64,000 nucleotides of DNA from assembly GCF_000714935.1 (NCBI RefSeq), contig NZ_JMIR01000007.1, positions 62,001-126,000 on the forward strand, written 5' to 3'. The translations under genes and the position numbers were made by a program. The notes under the pieces were generated by a model, which searched no databases, was not told where the DNA came from, and saw nothing but the letters and a program-made list of their open reading frames with translations. This DNA comes from Tumebacillus flagellatus (lineage in GTDB: Bacteria; Bacillota; Bacilli; Tumebacillales; Tumebacillaceae). Each line of letters starts with the position of its first letter. Position 1 is the stretch's first letter. Shown one piece after another: positions 17,801-26,010 of the stretch.

Positions 17801-18132
17801 TTCCCGACGATATGATCGCGAAACTTGTGGGACAAGCGGAGGCGTTCATCAATGAGCGCCGCAAGAAGTTCAAGTCCCTCCTGATGACGAAGGAAGAATG
17901 GGTCCAGTATTCCTACACCAAAGACAAGCGCGTCACGATCCTGCCCGTCGACAAAGAGCTGTACAACTACCATCGCGCACAACGGGTGGACGAGAAAAAG
18001 AAAATCCTCCTCAAACTGCGCGCGCTGCTCCACGAATACTGCCAAGGCAGCTTCAAAAGCCGCAAATCGATGGCCAAGCGCCTCTGGCTGGACACCTTCA
18101 AAGAAGAGCGACGACTGCACCAAGCCGGGTAG
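14887..18132 (+). CDS. Large GNRAV-motif protein, 1081 aa; possible contractile-injection-system-associated protein
   Basis: Start GTG 14887 has AGAGGTGA at good spacing (an in-frame GTG at 14878 overlaps that site). The Pro/Gln/Ala-rich N-terminus is followed by ILQLQKTIGNRAVAQMLQQQ (about residues 45-64), an 'LQ-x3-GNRAV-x2-L' motif that I associate with proteins found with DUF4157/eCIS loci. A charged EQDKEQDKEQD repeat follows, then helices with a membrane-like segment (~100-150), a Pro/Asn/Lys linker (~265-285), a long region of repeated amphipathic beta strands (~290-870) and a helical Lys-rich C-terminus. No signal peptide. No injection-system structural genes are nearby. Function unknown; cargo or toxin role is speculative. 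Confidence 0.75.
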   Translation: MFQPPTQASSTQGPLAAPLQPGTEPPARKQANSMGAVGSLSSARILQLQKTIGNRAVAQMLQQQRAAQLNKSKGKSAEQDKEQDKEQDPEFNLTHEMFKHLANNLMAPDVAKPIIESFIKLVLGIIGNQLTAMGGNVVAAIKIVLAVLASFREAVNFWQDLNPNVRAVLKYGIGVVLYKFDEYMGKYVKQTEVHQSFETYAADDNESPEWVKSFSHYFNIVEKSVGYADGVKRATNWVYAYLTSGTKESTPEPGDTAKSLAPIDKQPNNNPPKNKQPKSRTVDLKLIKLDLQDLTIAKTEKDEDDPKKIEKLGGLDSKSAVTLRLFGKEYRVDEIHARLDWGMNFAIDATFNNKKIVDRSDFLIFQLENLILNQLTVGNKGLETLEIGIGKFKAGDLLSLADAKGRYQKGEGYNFEAGQVALNFPSPFETSISAGVELQLGPNGDFEKLVISSFQAGNFTWKSAEVNNAHLEVKDVKYNLQETYGIPLILQVNKLLINEQKQVEKFETGVEVEKWEVLKGLTVKGALLAGYDGRLYLRAAGAMIALDKGIVHGYGAIEELTYDEDKTVTGKMSQLSFSIGMFALDAENVVINKDGSVSIKKARGIIGKQEDTSSSELDKVLKPEDKEQLQERMQGEKNKRNSGPMIGVEAEDILIQDGEFTYKKWQTKTSLGDVYKLSLFGGSVKGMIDKKEGKASLYGKVDFPKKGGLWPLEIGATLPLPPTPISLFVNAEIDGGISATVNGDVSKVKSAANDPVYNINARASLDASLIFSLGAGVKLGHEVLLALRAYLKASAILKASTSASVEGQVRLDEKSGTLVQDDAKPVQFRYQFDAELKAQIQAIVDLVAFLVYKKKLYSKTLVEWTLGTYHMEGTVGERKGEMVNAVETPKKGGGQDETLGGAVPGKIKPPDDKLVNELMYEDELANVKQSDVKDDQLLYRVAHTQLSKCDEITDEKILEVNKQLRSVADPTVPDDMIAKLVGQAEAFINERRKKFKSLLMTKEEWVQYSYTKDKRVTILPVDKELYNYHRAQRVDEKKKILLKLRALLHEYCQGSFKSRKSMAKRLWLDTFKEERRLHQAG

Positions 18133-18135
18133 CCT

Positions 18136-18179
18136 GAAAAAGACCTCACCACGAAAAAAACGTGGCAGAGGTCTTTTTT
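18136..18179 (+). terminator. Terminator of the GNRAV-motif gene
   Basis: AAAAAGACCTCACCACG..CGTGGCAGAGGTCTTTTTT, a strong hairpin with U-run. Its stem is nearly the same as that of the terminator at 6620-6658. Confidence 0.85.
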
Positions 18180-18419
18180 GTTTGTAGGTTTATGCCGAAC
18201 GGCGACACTTCAAACTGTGATGCAGAATCGTTATGTTGTTTATACCTTGGAATGCAGTGGTCGGGGTGGGGAGCACGTTTGTGGTGTGTTTGCCGATGCG
18301 TGGCGGAGATCTCCTAGAGAACAAAAAATAGGCTCTCGAAAAAACGTAAGCGCACCCTGTCACAAAACTCCTCGCCTCCTCGTCTTGGGTATAACCACAG
18401 ACGCAAGGGGGCGTTTTTT

Positions 18420-19389
18420 ATGGAACGATGGGATGTTACGGTGATTGGCGGCGGGCTGGCCGGATTGACGGCGGCTGTTTTTTGCGCGAAGCAGGGGCTG
18501 CGGACTTTGGTGCTGGAACAAAGCTCGCGATGGGGCGGCCGCGGAGTGACCGATGAGCGGGAGGGTTGCTTGTTCAATCTCGGCCCGCACGCTCTGTACA
18601 GCAAGGGGCAGGGGCTCCAGACGTTGCGGGAGCTTGGACTCGATCCCGACGCGGGCGATGTGGTCCTCGGCGGCCGGCTCGTCACGACCGGCGGAGTGTA
18701 TTCGCTTCCGGTGTCCGCGCTGGAATTGTTGAAGACGACCGCCTTCTCCGTGCGGGAAAAAATTGAATTGGCGCGGGTGCTGACGAAAATCTCGAAGGCT
18801 GTGCCGCGAGTCTGTAGGGACTTGACCTTGGCAGAGTGGGTCGACAAAAACGCCCGCCATGAGAACGTGCGCAAGTTCCTGCACTCCCTGTTCCGTCTTG
18901 GGAGCATCGCTTGACGTCTCGTTGCGCCGCATGCCGGACCCGAGCACGAACTTTGCTCTCCACCTCGACCGACCGCTTTATTACTCCAACCATTCCGCTG
19001 TCGCCCGATTGACTCGCGATGACCGCCATGTCGTGTTGCATCTCCATAAATATCTGAGCCCGGACGAAGCGCCGAACGCAGCACGCGATCGTGCGGAACT
19101 GGAAGGGTTCCTCGACTTGCTGCAACCTTGGTGGAGAGAGGAAGAGATCGCGTCCCGCTTTCTCCCGCGGATTGCCGTCACCTACGGACTTCCTACGGTG
19201 GAACGCGTCTGCTCGGACGTTGCGGAAACCGTGGTTGCGGACATCCCGGGTCTCTATCTCGCGGGAGACTGGACCGTTTGTGACGCGATGCTCTCAGACG
19301 CCGCCATCGTCAGCGGCAAAGGGGCGGCGCAACGTATCCTAGACCGCGATCTGTCCTTCACCTATACTGGAAATAGAAGGAACGCCTAG
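18420..19389 (+). pseudogene. FAD-dependent oxidoreductase (phytoene-desaturase-like) with internal deletion and frameshift
   Basis: The 5' part (18420-18914, 164 aa) has the Rossmann FAD-binding start VTVIGGGLAGLTAAVFCAKQ and WGGRG, then halts at a stop after FLHSLFRLG. A second frame picks up near 18898 (VLGASLDVSLRRMPDPSTNF) and ends with the FAD motif GLYLAGDWTVCDAMLSDAAI and a normal C-terminus at 19389. Together they give about 325 residues, whereas such enzymes usually have about 420-450, so roughly 100 central residues are lost at the junction around 18895-18910 and the frame is shifted. Ribosome site AAGGGGG precedes the ATG. Gene is probably non-functional. Confidence 0.8.
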
Positions 19390-19431
19390 CGAGTCCTCGC
19401 ATCACGCAATCGTTCGAAGGAGGGGACCCTC

Positions 19432-20304
19432 ATCGACACGCAAGACCTCTACAACGAATACAGGCCGTTGCTGTTCACGCTCGCCTATCGATTGCTCGGC
19501 ACCGTCATGGATGCGGAAGACATGGTGCAAGAGACGTTTGTTGCGTATGCCGGAATCGAGGAGACGCAAGAAATTCACAACCAACGCGCGTACCTTTGCA
19601 AGATGCTCACCAACAGGTGTCTTGATTTCTTGCGGTCGGCGAAACATCGTCGGGAAGTCTACGTCGGTCCGTGGTTGCCGGAGCCTATCGTCTGGCGGGA
19701 CGACAGGGAAGATCACGATCCGTTGCGCGAATTGCTCAGCCGCGACGACCTGACGATGGCGTACCTGTTGATGATGGAAACACTCACTCCGACAGAGCGT
19801 GCGGTGCTCGTCTTGCGGGAGGCGTATCAGTATGAGTATGCGGAGATCGCGAGCCTCGTGGAGAAATCGGAAACCAATTGCCGCAAAATTCATTCCCGCG
19901 TGAAACAGAAACTCCATCCGGACGCCGCAGACCGTCGCGTTGACTACGCGAAGGATCAAGCGGTGCTCACTCGCTTCCTGACCGCTTTCACCACCGGCGA
20001 CACGGCGGCGCTGATGCAGGTGCTCACGGAGGACGTGACATTGCTCTCCGATGGCGGCGGCAAAGCGGTGGCGGCGATCCATCCGATTGTTTCGTCGACC
20101 CGCGTGCTTGCGTTCTTGCAAGGAATCTTCAGCAAAACTCCGTCGAACGGCACCTACGAATGGGTCACGATCAACAGCCAACCGGGGCTTCTGCTCAAAA
20201 TTGGAGCGGAAGTGGTCGGCACGCTTTCGTTTGAACGCGAAGGGGAGCGGATTTCTAAGCTGTTCATGGTGCGAAACCCTGATAAATTGGCACGAATCAC
20301 ATGA
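19432..20304 (+). CDS. ECF sigma factor, SigJ-like with C-terminal SnoaL-type domain
   Basis: About 290 residues. Sigma region 2 (LLFTLAYRLLGTVMDAEDMVQET) and region 4 (LTPTERAVLVLREAYQYEYAEIA) are followed by an NTF2/SnoaL-like domain (about 180-285), the ECF41/SigJ architecture in which the C-terminal domain modulates activity. Homology and the ribosome site AAGGAGGGG point to a start at 19432, but the codon there is ATC; the next usable start is TTG 19468, which would remove the first 12 residues before region 2. It sits between two broken oxidase genes that such sigma factors often accompany. Confidence 0.85.
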   Translation: MDTQDLYNEYRPLLFTLAYRLLGTVMDAEDMVQETFVAYAGIEETQEIHNQRAYLCKMLTNRCLDFLRSAKHRREVYVGPWLPEPIVWRDDREDHDPLRELLSRDDLTMAYLLMMETLTPTERAVLVLREAYQYEYAEIASLVEKSETNCRKIHSRVKQKLHPDAADRRVDYAKDQAVLTRFLTAFTTGDTAALMQVLTEDVTLLSDGGGKAVAAIHPIVSSTRVLAFLQGIFSKTPSNGTYEWVTINSQPGLLLKIGAEVVGTLSFEREGERISKLFMVRNPDKLARIT

Positions 20305-20318
20305 GAGAAGCACATAAG

Positions 20319-20350
20319 AAAACCCAGCCTCCGAGAGACTGGGTTTTTTT
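20319..20350. terminator. Bidirectional terminator between sigma factor and P450
   Basis: AAAACCCAGCCTCCGAGAGACTGGGTTTTTTT; U-run for the plus strand, A-run giving weaker termination for the minus strand. Confidence 0.75.
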
Positions 20351-20353
20351 CAT

Positions 20354-21497
20354 CTAAAAAGCGACAGGCAGCGCCGCCAACTCCCGCGACACCAGCGAAT
20401 AGTGCCACGTGACGTCCTCACGCGGGATGTTGAGCCGCAGGTTGGGCATCCGTGTAAGCAGAGTGGTAAACGCAACGTCCGCTTCGATGCGTGCGAGCGG
20501 CGCGCCCAAACACATGTGGATGCCGTAACCAAAAGCGAGATGGCGATTGATCTTCCGCGTGATATCCAGTTCCTCCGGGTTGGCAAACTGAAGCTCATCT
20601 CGATTCGCGGATTTCGAAACGGGGAGGATCATATCCCCTTTCTTGATCTGCTGCCCGCCGAGTTCCGTGTCTTGCAGGGCAAAGCGCGGCCCCGCCACCG
20701 TGGAGGTTCGAGGTCGTCTCATGCCCGGCGAAAATCAACAGCGAGATCATCGAGAGCAGTTCGGCTTCGTCGAGGCGGTCTCCCTCTTCTTCGATGGCGA
20801 TCAACTGGCTGATCAAGTCATCGGCAGGATTCCGGCGTTTCTCCGCCACGAGCTGTGCGTTGTATTCGCCAAACGCTCGAATGTTCGCCACCGCTTCGGG
20901 GTCTCGTTTGCCCAAGCCGAGACCGTGAGCGATCGCACTCGACCAACCTTGAAGCCGCTCCCGGTCTTCACGAGGCACGCCGAGCATTTCGCAAATGACG
21001 TTGATCGGCAAAGGGAAGGCGTAGTCCTTGACGAGATCCATCTCGCCTTGCGCTTGCACCCGATCGAGCAGTACGTCAGCCAACTCCTGCACGCGCGGGC
21101 GCAGGCTTTCCATGTAGCCGGGCGTGAACGCTTTGGAGACCAACCCGCGCAATCGTCGATGATCGGGCTCGTCAACGGAGAGCATCGTTTTGGAAGTAAA
21201 AAAAGTAGGAGGCGCGGACGGGTCTTCGTTGCCGGTGAGCGAATAGCGGGTTTCGGTGCTGCCTTCAATGGTGCTCGGGTCGACCGTGAAGCGGCTGTGA
21301 TCCCGCAACACTTCCACCGCTTCTTCCATCCGCGTGACCATCCAAGTTCGGCGCTTCGTGCCGCCCATCGGAAATTGGATCGGAATCACGGCACCCTTGG
21401 CGCGCATCTGTGCGAATATTTGAAAAGGGTCTTCGTCGCTTTGACCGCTAAACAGACGGAACGCGGCGTTTTCTACGTTTTGTTCAGAAGAATACAT
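20354..21497 (-). pseudogene. Cytochrome P450 with internal deletion and frameshift
   Basis: The N-terminal frame (from ATG 21497) is a bacterial soluble P450 up to the I-helix LLIFAGHETTSNL near residue 265, then shifts frame. The rest (to 20354) resumes at TVAGPRFALQDTELGGQQI and holds the haem-binding loop HLAFGYGIHMCLGAPLARIE. The K-helix with its essential ExxR, normally about 50 residues after the I-helix, is missing at the junction near 20700-20715. Without ExxR a P450 cannot fold around haem, so the gene is probably dead. It lies convergent to the sigma factor. Confidence 0.85.
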
Positions 21498-21697
21498 GAG
21501 AACCTTCCTTTCGCAGTGGCTTTCTGGACATTGTGTCTATTTTTATTATAGGATGCGGCTGTAAACGGACAACCGACAGAAATTCACAATTTGTTGAATA
21601 ATAAACAAAATTGCGCAATCTGACGTCTATCCCGAAAATAAGCCACAAGAGGCACGCAAAATGTCGGAGGAAAGAGCCCAAGACCTAGACAAGAAAA

Positions 21698-21723
21698 ATA
21701 CCCTTCACAAATGTGAAGGGTAT
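21698..21723 (-). terminator. Terminator of the nuclease gene
   Basis: GATACCCTTCACATTTGTGAAGGGTATTTTTC on the minus strand, stem plus U-run. Confidence 0.75.
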
Positions 21724-21739
21724 CTTCAGGTCATCAGCC

Positions 21740-22621
21740 TCAGCTCGTCGGGCCGGTGTCCACTTTGGATTCGATTGCACTTTGAATGGTGGTCGGCACC
21801 GCAGACAGGAAATCGTAACCGGTCTTGGCCTCGATGCTGTCAACCGTGGTGCGGTAGTAGCCCCACGGTTGGCTGTTTACAGTCTGGTTGTTCGGCATCA
21901 TCACCGCGATGACGCGGGTGACGGTGGAGATTCGGCTGAGATCGTTCGTGCCGTTCGGCAGGACGACCATGATCTTCCAAGTGTAAGCCGGGACGACAAC
22001 GCCGTTCCCTACCGTGGTTGCATACCCGTTGGAACCGGTGCCGCCTTGGCCGTAGCCGCCGGCGATGATGTACAATTCGTTGCCGGCATTCACGAGAGTG
22101 CGGCCATAGTTTTCCAAGTTCGCCCACGTGATCTCGTTGTTATTCGGAGATTGCGGGATCATGTTGGTCATCAAGAACGTTGCGGAGTTGTTCGCAACAG
22201 AAGAGGTGCGGTCTGCAGACGGACACATGTGCCCTCTGTCAAAGCCGGACCCGGAATATTCACTGGCACCCACTTGATACCAGCCGGACGGCAAAGTCGT
22301 ATCCGCGCGGAAGTCATCTTGACGTGCCGTGCTGCCAAGGTCGGAAGCACCTACATGCCAGCTGACCCAGTTCGCTTCGTGCTTGGAGTTGTTGTAGGAA
22401 AGAGCGTACTGTGTCTTCGTCATCAGATAGTTGTTGGAGTTGGAGGTGCTGGTGGTTGCACCGCTCGGGTTGCCCAACAACATGTTGTCGTTGTCGGCTG
22501 CAAATGCAGATGTGCTTGCAAAAGCAGCAAACAAACCTGCAGCCATGGTAACGCCGGTAAGGAATGCAACTTTCTTTTTCATGTTTGCTTTTTTGCCATC
22601 AAAAAGTTTGTTCATGTTCAT
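21740..22621 (-). CDS. Secreted DNA/RNA non-specific endonuclease
   Basis: 293 residues. A signal peptide with Lys-rich start and hydrophobic core (GVTMAAGLFAAFASTSAFAA) should be cleaved near residue 42. The catalytic beta-beta-alpha-metal motif DRGH is at 128-131 (SGFDRGHMCPSADRT), with the downstream N-x-NNEITWANLE metal/DNA motif, as in NucA and Serratia nuclease. It should degrade extracellular DNA/RNA, for nutrient uptake or competition. Start ATG 22621 has GGGAGGT upstream. Single gene with its own terminator. Confidence 0.93.
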   Translation of the reverse strand: MNMNKLFDGKKANMKKKVAFLTGVTMAAGLFAAFASTSAFAADNDNMLLGNPSGATTSTSNSNNYLMTKTQYALSYNNSKHEANWVSWHVGASDLGSTARQDDFRADTTLPSGWYQVGASEYSGSGFDRGHMCPSADRTSSVANNSATFLMTNMIPQSPNNNEITWANLENYGRTLVNAGNELYIIAGGYGQGGTGSNGYATTVGNGVVVPAYTWKIMVVLPNGTNDLSRISTVTRVIAVMMPNNQTVNSQPWGYYRTTVDSIEAKTGYDFLSAVPTTIQSAIESKVDTGPTS

Positions 22622-22778
22622 GACCTCCCAATTTATCCTGCAAACCTATTGTAACTATAAATACTTCGGATTGAAAGATAGATTCGTCATAAAATGGTCA
22701 ATATTTTATTTATTTTCTGTGGTTTTTTCGCTTTCTGTGAGAAAAGGCATTCAGCAGGATTCGAAGAAGTCGCATGAA

Positions 22779-22810
22779 AAAAACCACAGGTGCGCGCCTG
22801 TGGTTTTTTT
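22779..22810. terminator. Terminator between nuclease promoter region and FUSC-type gene
   Basis: AAAAAACCACAGGTGCGCGCCTGTGGTTTTTT, symmetrical stem with A-run and U-run; serves the minus-strand gene at 22815-23816. Confidence 0.75.
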
Positions 22811-22814
22811 GCAG

Positions 22815-23816
22815 TCATGATTTATGCAATTTTCGCAGAAACTGCGCGGCGTCCTGTTGCAACACCATCGAATACTTGTAGGGCTCCGCTTCGGGCGCAA
22901 GAGCGGGCAAGGAGGCGTCTATCCTCGGTACTCCCTCCGCTCCCGCTTTTCCTGCTTCTCCCGGTGAAAACACCTCGGCAAACCGATGGAACTGCTCCGC
23001 CCACAGGCGTTGATCTTGACGTGTCATCAACCCGGATGACGCCCAATCGAGGAGGGTGTGCGTCATCGTGCTGTAGTGAACAACGCCTTGTTGAAGCAGT
23101 TCCAGATCTTGCTTGCTCTGTTGCACGTCCGCTTGGGATTTCTTCGAGAGCGGGTTGTATTTCAGGCTCTTGGCGGCGGTGTCATGCTGCTTTTCCGTGC
23201 GGTGCAACGTATCAAGCAGCTTCTGACTTTCCGATTTGATCTGTTCGGCGGCAGGAGCAGGAAGCCCTTTTTCCAACCAAGAGGCGGCTTGGTAGAACGC
23301 ATCGCTCAACCGACTCTTCATCTCGACCAGCGCGGTCGTCGCCTGTTCCGTCAAATTCGGCGGCAGGACCAGCAAGTTCAACAACACGGCAACGGCAGCT
23401 CCGATCACCGATTCCCAGATGCGGTCAAACGCATATTGAGGGGATTTATTTTCGAAGGTAAGGACCAACACCGTGGTTAACGCCACTTGATGAATCACTT
23501 GATTGCCAAGTTTCAGCGCTTTGGCCACGCCGGTGCCGATGAGAATCATGAGACCGATGCTCCACCCGTGCATCCCAAACAACTGCGCCACATAGGCGGT
23601 GAGGAGAACACCGATCACCGATCCCAGAATTCGTTGCAGGGCGTGCCGAAGTGTTTTTACGACGGTTATTTGCAAGCAGAGGATGACGGCAAGCGGTGCC
23701 AGATAGGGATGTTTGGAACCGACCAGCGAACCGATTTCCCAAGAGAGCGCACATCCCAGCGCGTTTTTACACACGATGCTGTTTTGTGACAGGAACGTTT
23801 TTAACTTGTTTTTCAA
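22815..23816 (-). CDS. FUSC/aromatic acid exporter-like membrane protein
   Basis: 333 residues from TTG 23816, chosen since GGAAGGGG lies just upstream; frames further up lack a ribosome site. The N-terminal half has about five or six membrane segments with the FUSC-type pattern (LAPLAVILCLQITVVKTLRH, RILGSVIGVLLTAYVAQLFG, RIWESVIGAAVAVLLNLLVLP). The C-terminal half is a soluble helical domain. This resembles the YqjA/ArAE family of Bacillus proteins. Probably exports small organic acids or detergents; substrate unknown. Confidence 0.82.
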   Translation of the reverse strand: MKNKLKTFLSQNSIVCKNALGCALSWEIGSLVGSKHPYLAPLAVILCLQITVVKTLRHALQRILGSVIGVLLTAYVAQLFGMHGWSIGLMILIGTGVAKALKLGNQVIHQVALTTVLVLTFENKSPQYAFDRIWESVIGAAVAVLLNLLVLPPNLTEQATTALVEMKSRLSDAFYQAASWLEKGLPAPAAEQIKSESQKLLDTLHRTEKQHDTAAKSLKYNPLSKKSQADVQQSKQDLELLQQGVVHYSTMTHTLLDWASSGLMTRQDQRLWAEQFHRFAEVFSPGEAGKAGAEGVPRIDASLPALAPEAEPYKYSMVLQQDAAQFLRKLHKS

Positions 23817-23916
23817 GGGCGTGCACCCCTTCCACTCCATTTCTCCCCGCTTAGAATACCCTTCCTGCACGGGAAAAAACGGAAACAACCGCAAGGCGTG
23901 CGTGCCTTGCGCCATC

Positions 23917-24040
23917 GCCTGCGCATCTGGGCGTGATCAAGTGGTGGTTGAGCACCGACATGGAGTACAGCCTCTCTTACATGGCCGCGCATCTCACCCG
24001 CCTGACGACATCGACGAAGGTAGATCTGGCGCGGGAGTGA
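23917..24040 (+). pseudogene. C-terminal fragment of a TetR-family regulator
   Basis: A frame without start codon reads HLGVIKWWLSTDMEYSLSYM and AAHLTRLTT before a stop at 24040. The 'GVIKWWLE--MPYSPEYMA' pattern is characteristic of the C-terminus of TetR/AcrR regulators. The DNA-binding half is missing; the neighbouring membrane protein gene could once have been its target. Confidence 0.55.
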
Positions 24041-24118
24041 GGAAGCGGAAAAATCAAAAAAGACCTCTGGCGGCACAGGGCGCAAGCGGTCTTTTGAAGT
24101 TCAGTTTTGGTGGAGGGA

Positions 24119-24556
24119 TTAGTTTCGTTGGAAGACGCCCTTGCCGGTTTGTCCGTTGACCGGAAGCGAAGAATGCTGGTGAGCGATCTTCCAAGAGTCG
24201 TCTTCCTTGCGCAGACCGAACGTGAAGCGGTTGGTGATCTGGCGCAGTTTCTCTCCGGCGTCGTTGTACGCGGCGAAGGTGATGTTGCAACGGACGAAGC
24301 CGACGGTTTCGCTCTCTTCGACGACGACATCGTTGAATTCCGTTTTGAGCAAAACGCCCTCTTCCTTGGTGCCGTTGAACCAAGCCTTCACGATGTCCGT
24401 CCATTTGGAGATGCCGACACATTCCCAGTCGTCCCAGCAATCGTAGAGATGGATGTCGGAAGCGTACGCCGCGGTGTACTTCTCCACATCGTTCTCCGCA
24501 ACGGAAGATTTGTAGTTTTCGAGGACATCTTGCACAGTGTTGAAACGAATGGTCAT
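24119..24556 (-). CDS. NTF2/SnoaL-like protein
   Basis: 145 residues with the cone-shaped NTF2-like fold pattern: N-terminal helix pair (VQDVLENYKSSVAENDVEKY), YASDIHLYDCWDDWECVG, and C-terminal strands including RFTFGLRKEDDSWKIAHQHSS, typical of the SnoaL_3/DUF4440 group ('W-I-H-H-S'). The start ATG has AAAGGAG. These proteins are small-molecule isomerases/hydrolases or simple binders; no specific role can be given. Confidence 0.85.
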   Translation of the reverse strand: MTIRFNTVQDVLENYKSSVAENDVEKYTAAYASDIHLYDCWDDWECVGISKWTDIVKAWFNGTKEEGVLLKTEFNDVVVEESETVGFVRCNITFAAYNDAGEKLRQITNRFTFGLRKEDDSWKIAHQHSSLPVNGQTGKGVFQRN

Positions 24557-24648
24557 GCCAACATCTCCTTTATTCCAAGTACCGTTAGAGTAGCGTTTCG
24601 AAAAAATTCTGTCAATGCGATTTTAACAATATCAACGGGTGATTTGGT

Positions 24649-25887
24649 TCAGGCGAGCACTTCGGCGATTTCTTTTGCGTACGCGAGCAGGGTTTCGTCT
24701 GCGCCAAACCGAGCGATGCATTGGAAGCCCAGCGGGAGTCCGTTCATCATCGCGCCCGGCAGCGAGATCGTCGGCATGCCGGCGGCGCACCAAGGGATGG
24801 TCTGTCCGCCGTAGCCGGTCGGACGGTCGCCTTCGGGAGCGGTGATCGGCTGGGAGGGGGAGACGAAGAGGTCGATCTGCTCGGCGTTCATGAAATCTGT
24901 GAGGGTTGCTCGCAGACGAGCCATCAGCGCTTTGGCCTCCACGCGCTGTTCCGCTGTGAATTTCGGGGCTGCTTCTTGGATCGCCTGCAGGGTGCCGGGG
25001 CGGTAGAGGTGTGCATACTCCGCCACCCAATCCCGATGCACGTCCGCCATCTCTGCTTGCAACAACCCGATGATCAACGGATACAGCCCTTCCAAATCAT
25101 CCACCCACGGCATCTCCACCTCGCGCGCTTCATACCCGGCGGCGCGCAATTGCTCGATTTGCGTGTAGAACGTCTCCCTCGTTTCGTCCCACATCCATTC
25201 CATGTACTTGCCGGTGGGGATGGCGCAGGTTGGTTTTTTTACAGGTGCGGCGACGGGTTGCCAATCTGCCGTCAGCACGGACGCAGCGAGCTCCATCGTC
25301 TGCACATCCCGCGTCAAAAAACCGACGGTATCGAGCGTCGGCGACATCAACACGCAGCCGTCGAACGGCAATCTTCCAAAGCTCGGCTTCAACCCGACCA
25401 CGCCGCAAAACGAAGCGGGCGCCGTGATCGAGCGCGTCGTCTGCGTTCCCAGCCCCAATTCAAAAATTCCTGTCGCCACGCCCGCCGCCGATCCTCCGGA
25501 CGAGCCGCCCGGCGTGTGCGCCAAGTTGTGCGGGTTGCGCGTGGCGGGCGGTTCGGCGTAGGCGAATTCGTCGCAGGCCGTCTTGCCCACGATCAACGCC
25601 CCGGCTTCGCGCAACGCCGTCACCACCGACGCTTCCGGCCCTGCAAAAAGTTCCGCAGGCAACGCCGAACCCGCTTGCGTCGGAAACCCGTCGACGCGAA
25701 AAAGATCCTTGACCCCCACCGTCAGCCCGTACAACGCCGGGCGCTCGGCCGGATTCGGCCACCGCTGTTCCAACGCTTCAGCGTCGCGCAACAACCGCTC
25801 GCGGCGGTTTTCTTCCGGCAGCAGGGCTTTGACGTCCGCTTCCGTCTCCTCGATTCGGCGAAAGATTCCTTCTAGCTTGGTTTTCAT
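24649..25887 (-). CDS. Amidase-signature family protein
   Basis: 412 residues. The Ser-cisSer-Lys triad is visible: Lys in LTVGVKDLFRVDG, the first Ser in HTPGGSSGGSAAGVATG and the nucleophile Ser in GTQTTRSITAPASFCGV. The usual GGS around the nucleophile is TRS here, so the oxyanion-hole loop differs. It is a stand-alone enzyme, not in a gatCAB operon, and shorter than GatA (~485), so a catabolic amide or carbamate hydrolase is most likely. Divergent from the SgrR-like regulator at 26011. Substrate unknown. Confidence 0.85.
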   Translation of the reverse strand: MKTKLEGIFRRIEETEADVKALLPEENRRERLLRDAEALEQRWPNPAERPALYGLTVGVKDLFRVDGFPTQAGSALPAELFAGPEASVVTALREAGALIVGKTACDEFAYAEPPATRNPHNLAHTPGGSSGGSAAGVATGIFELGLGTQTTRSITAPASFCGVVGLKPSFGRLPFDGCVLMSPTLDTVGFLTRDVQTMELAASVLTADWQPVAAPVKKPTCAIPTGKYMEWMWDETRETFYTQIEQLRAAGYEAREVEMPWVDDLEGLYPLIIGLLQAEMADVHRDWVAEYAHLYRPGTLQAIQEAAPKFTAEQRVEAKALMARLRATLTDFMNAEQIDLFVSPSQPITAPEGDRPTGYGGQTIPWCAAGMPTISLPGAMMNGLPLGFQCIARFGADETLLAYAKEIAEVLA

Positions 25888-26010
25888 CTCGCAGTGCCTC
25901 CGTTTCAGGGGAATTGTCTTTATGATAGATTGGAAAAAGGTACAGAAAAAGCAAAACTTTCACAGCGGCAATTTGCCCTTTTTCATAAGCAGGCGGGATG
26001 AGGTGGAGAG

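Noticed and set aside
16000-18123. 707-codon minus-strand frame opposite the GNRAV protein
   Set aside because: His/Arg/Asp/Gln-rich composition typical of a shadow frame; no ribosome site, and the plus strand has the proper start and terminator.
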